A stretch of 64,000 bases of DNA from contig CAJUGH010000002.1 in NCBI GenBank assembly GCA_910586215.1, positions 62,001 through 126,000 of the forward strand. The letters run 5' to 3'. Below are positions 63,225-64,000 of this stretch, piece after piece (positions within the stretch are counted from its first letter, which is position 1; each line of letters starts with the position of its first letter). The notes under the pieces were generated by a model, which searched no databases, was not told the origin of the DNA, and worked only from the letters and a program-made list of their open reading frames with translations. The translations under genes and the position numbers were made by a program. The DNA is from an uncultured Acetatifactor sp. (lineage in GTDB: Bacteria > Bacillota > Clostridia > Lachnospirales > Lachnospiraceae).

Positions 63225-64000
63225 CATGAAGTGGGTGAGATTTCGGATCAAGACAGTGACGGAGGCAGAGGACATCATTATCAGTACCCTGTATGACATT
63301 GGGCTGGAAGGTGCCCAGATCGAGGACAAGGTGCCGCTGACAGCCCTGGAAAAGGAGCAGATGTTCGTGGATATCCTGCCGGAGGGGCAGGAGGATGACG
63401 GGATTGCGTACTTGAGCTTTTTCGTGGAGAAGAAGGAGGACGGAAGTCTGGAAGTACAGGGGCAGTCCACGGATAAGGAACAGGTGGTGGAGGCTGTCAG
63501 GAAGGAACTGGAGGATCTGCGTCTTTTCTGTGAGATCGGTGAGGGAAGCATCACAGTGGATGAGACCGAGGATATTGACTGGATCAACAATTGGAAACAG
63601 TATTTCCACCAGTTTTATATTGATGACATTCTGGTGATTCCTTCCTGGGAGGATGTGAAGGTGGAGGACCGGGAGAAACTGGTGCTGCACATTGACCCGG
63701 GCACAGCCTTTGGCACAGGCATGCATGAGACCACCCAGCTCTGTATCAGACAGCTTCGGAAATACATCACGTCCGATACCAGGCTGCTGGATGTGGGCAC
63801 GGGAAGCGGGATCCTGGGCATCCTGTCCCTGATGTTCGGCGCAAGACATGTGGTGGGCACGGACCTGGATATCTGTGCGGTGGAAGCGGTGGCACAGAAC
63901 TGTGAAGCCAATGGCATCGTCCAGGGACAGTTTGACCTGCTGATCGGCAATATTATCACGGAGAAAGAGATACAGGACCAGGTAGGGTATGGCTGCTATG
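63225..64000 (+). CDS. prmA: ribosomal protein L11 methyltransferase PrmA (3' end beyond window)
   Basis: The first 258 codons are visible. The N-terminal domain starts MKWVRFRIKTVTEAEDIIIS and ends with IDWINNWKQYFHQFYIDDIL. The methyltransferase domain starts LVLHIDPGTAFGTGMHETTQ, with SAM-binding LLDVGTGSGILGILSLMFGA near residue 190 and ATD-like GTDLDICAVEAVAQN. It trimethylates ribosomal protein L11. AGGAGG lies 8 bp before ATG 63225. The reading frame is open to base 64000. Its position after dnaJ is conserved in Clostridia. Confidence 0.95.

Overview
The window looks like chromosomal DNA of a Gram-positive gut Clostridium, most likely a Lachnospiraceae member. The evidence is the order hrcA-grpE-dnaK-dnaJ-(one gene)-prmA behind a perfect CIRCE operator, strong AGGAGG-type ribosome binding sites, PadR/DUF1700, DUF1538/PII, DUF6465 and BioY genes, and Cys-type sulfatase and GH42 sugar genes. 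The assignment rests on gene families and order only; no rRNA, tRNA, CRISPR array or transposase gene was seen.

Layout. 1-8.0 kb: a truncated GH106-like glycosidase, sbcD-sbcC, and an alanine-type aminotransferase carrying an N-terminal DNA-binding domain. 8.1-14.8 kb: an HTH remnant, a very unusual HTH/membrane/GETH-domain protein, fructose-bisphosphate aldolase, a small membrane peptide, a cyclophilin, a GNAT acetyltransferase and a frameshifted remnant. 14.8-23.5 kb: two chemoreceptors, hflK-hflC, an aldo/keto reductase and two small membrane proteins. 23.7-28.8 kb: PHP phosphoesterase, sulfatase, polysaccharide deacetylase and a FecR-type lipoprotein. 29-33.4 kb: an ABC-F ATPase behind a leader of about 580 nt, converging on a tandem-PII and DUF1538 membrane protein pair. 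33.6-36.7 kb: GH42 beta-galactosidase, a dense hairpin array and an AT-rich orphan gene. 36.7-41.2 kb: a minus-strand signalling cluster (CHASE2 adenylyl cyclase, GAF-HD-GYP phosphodiesterase, MBL-fold hydrolase). 41.4-45.2 kb: padR-DUF1700, bioY, glpK. 45.2-55.8 kb: a 1,463-residue methyltransferase/kinase-like/GT2 protein, an aminotransferase, a patatin, uppP, DUF6465 and a RyR-domain membrane protein. 55.8-64 kb: hrcA-grpE-dnaK-dnaJ, an O-antigen-ligase-like gene and prmA (cut by the window end).

The most striking non-coding signal is a short mobile repeat family of 133-143 bp (MITE-like). Three copies have inverted ends (GTTACTGTTCAC type) and perfect 8-bp target duplications: GTAAAATA at 49.8 kb, ATTTATAT at 53.2 kb, CATTGTAC at 59.7 kb. 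A fourth, one-ended copy forms the 3' end of the O-antigen-ligase-like gene. Internal hairpins keep pairing through compensatory changes. Short derivatives lie at 40.1, 43.1 and 54.1 kb. A second, unrelated intergenic repeat family occurs at 19.0, 36.0 and 61.2 kb.

The best candidates for undescribed biology are the HTH-membrane-GETH protein (8.5-11.0 kb), the WbdD-like methyltransferase-kinase-glycosyltransferase fusion (45.3-49.6 kb), the cyclic-nucleotide cluster (36.8-41.2 kb), the membrane/Rossmann/RyR protein (54.4-55.8 kb) and the MITE family.
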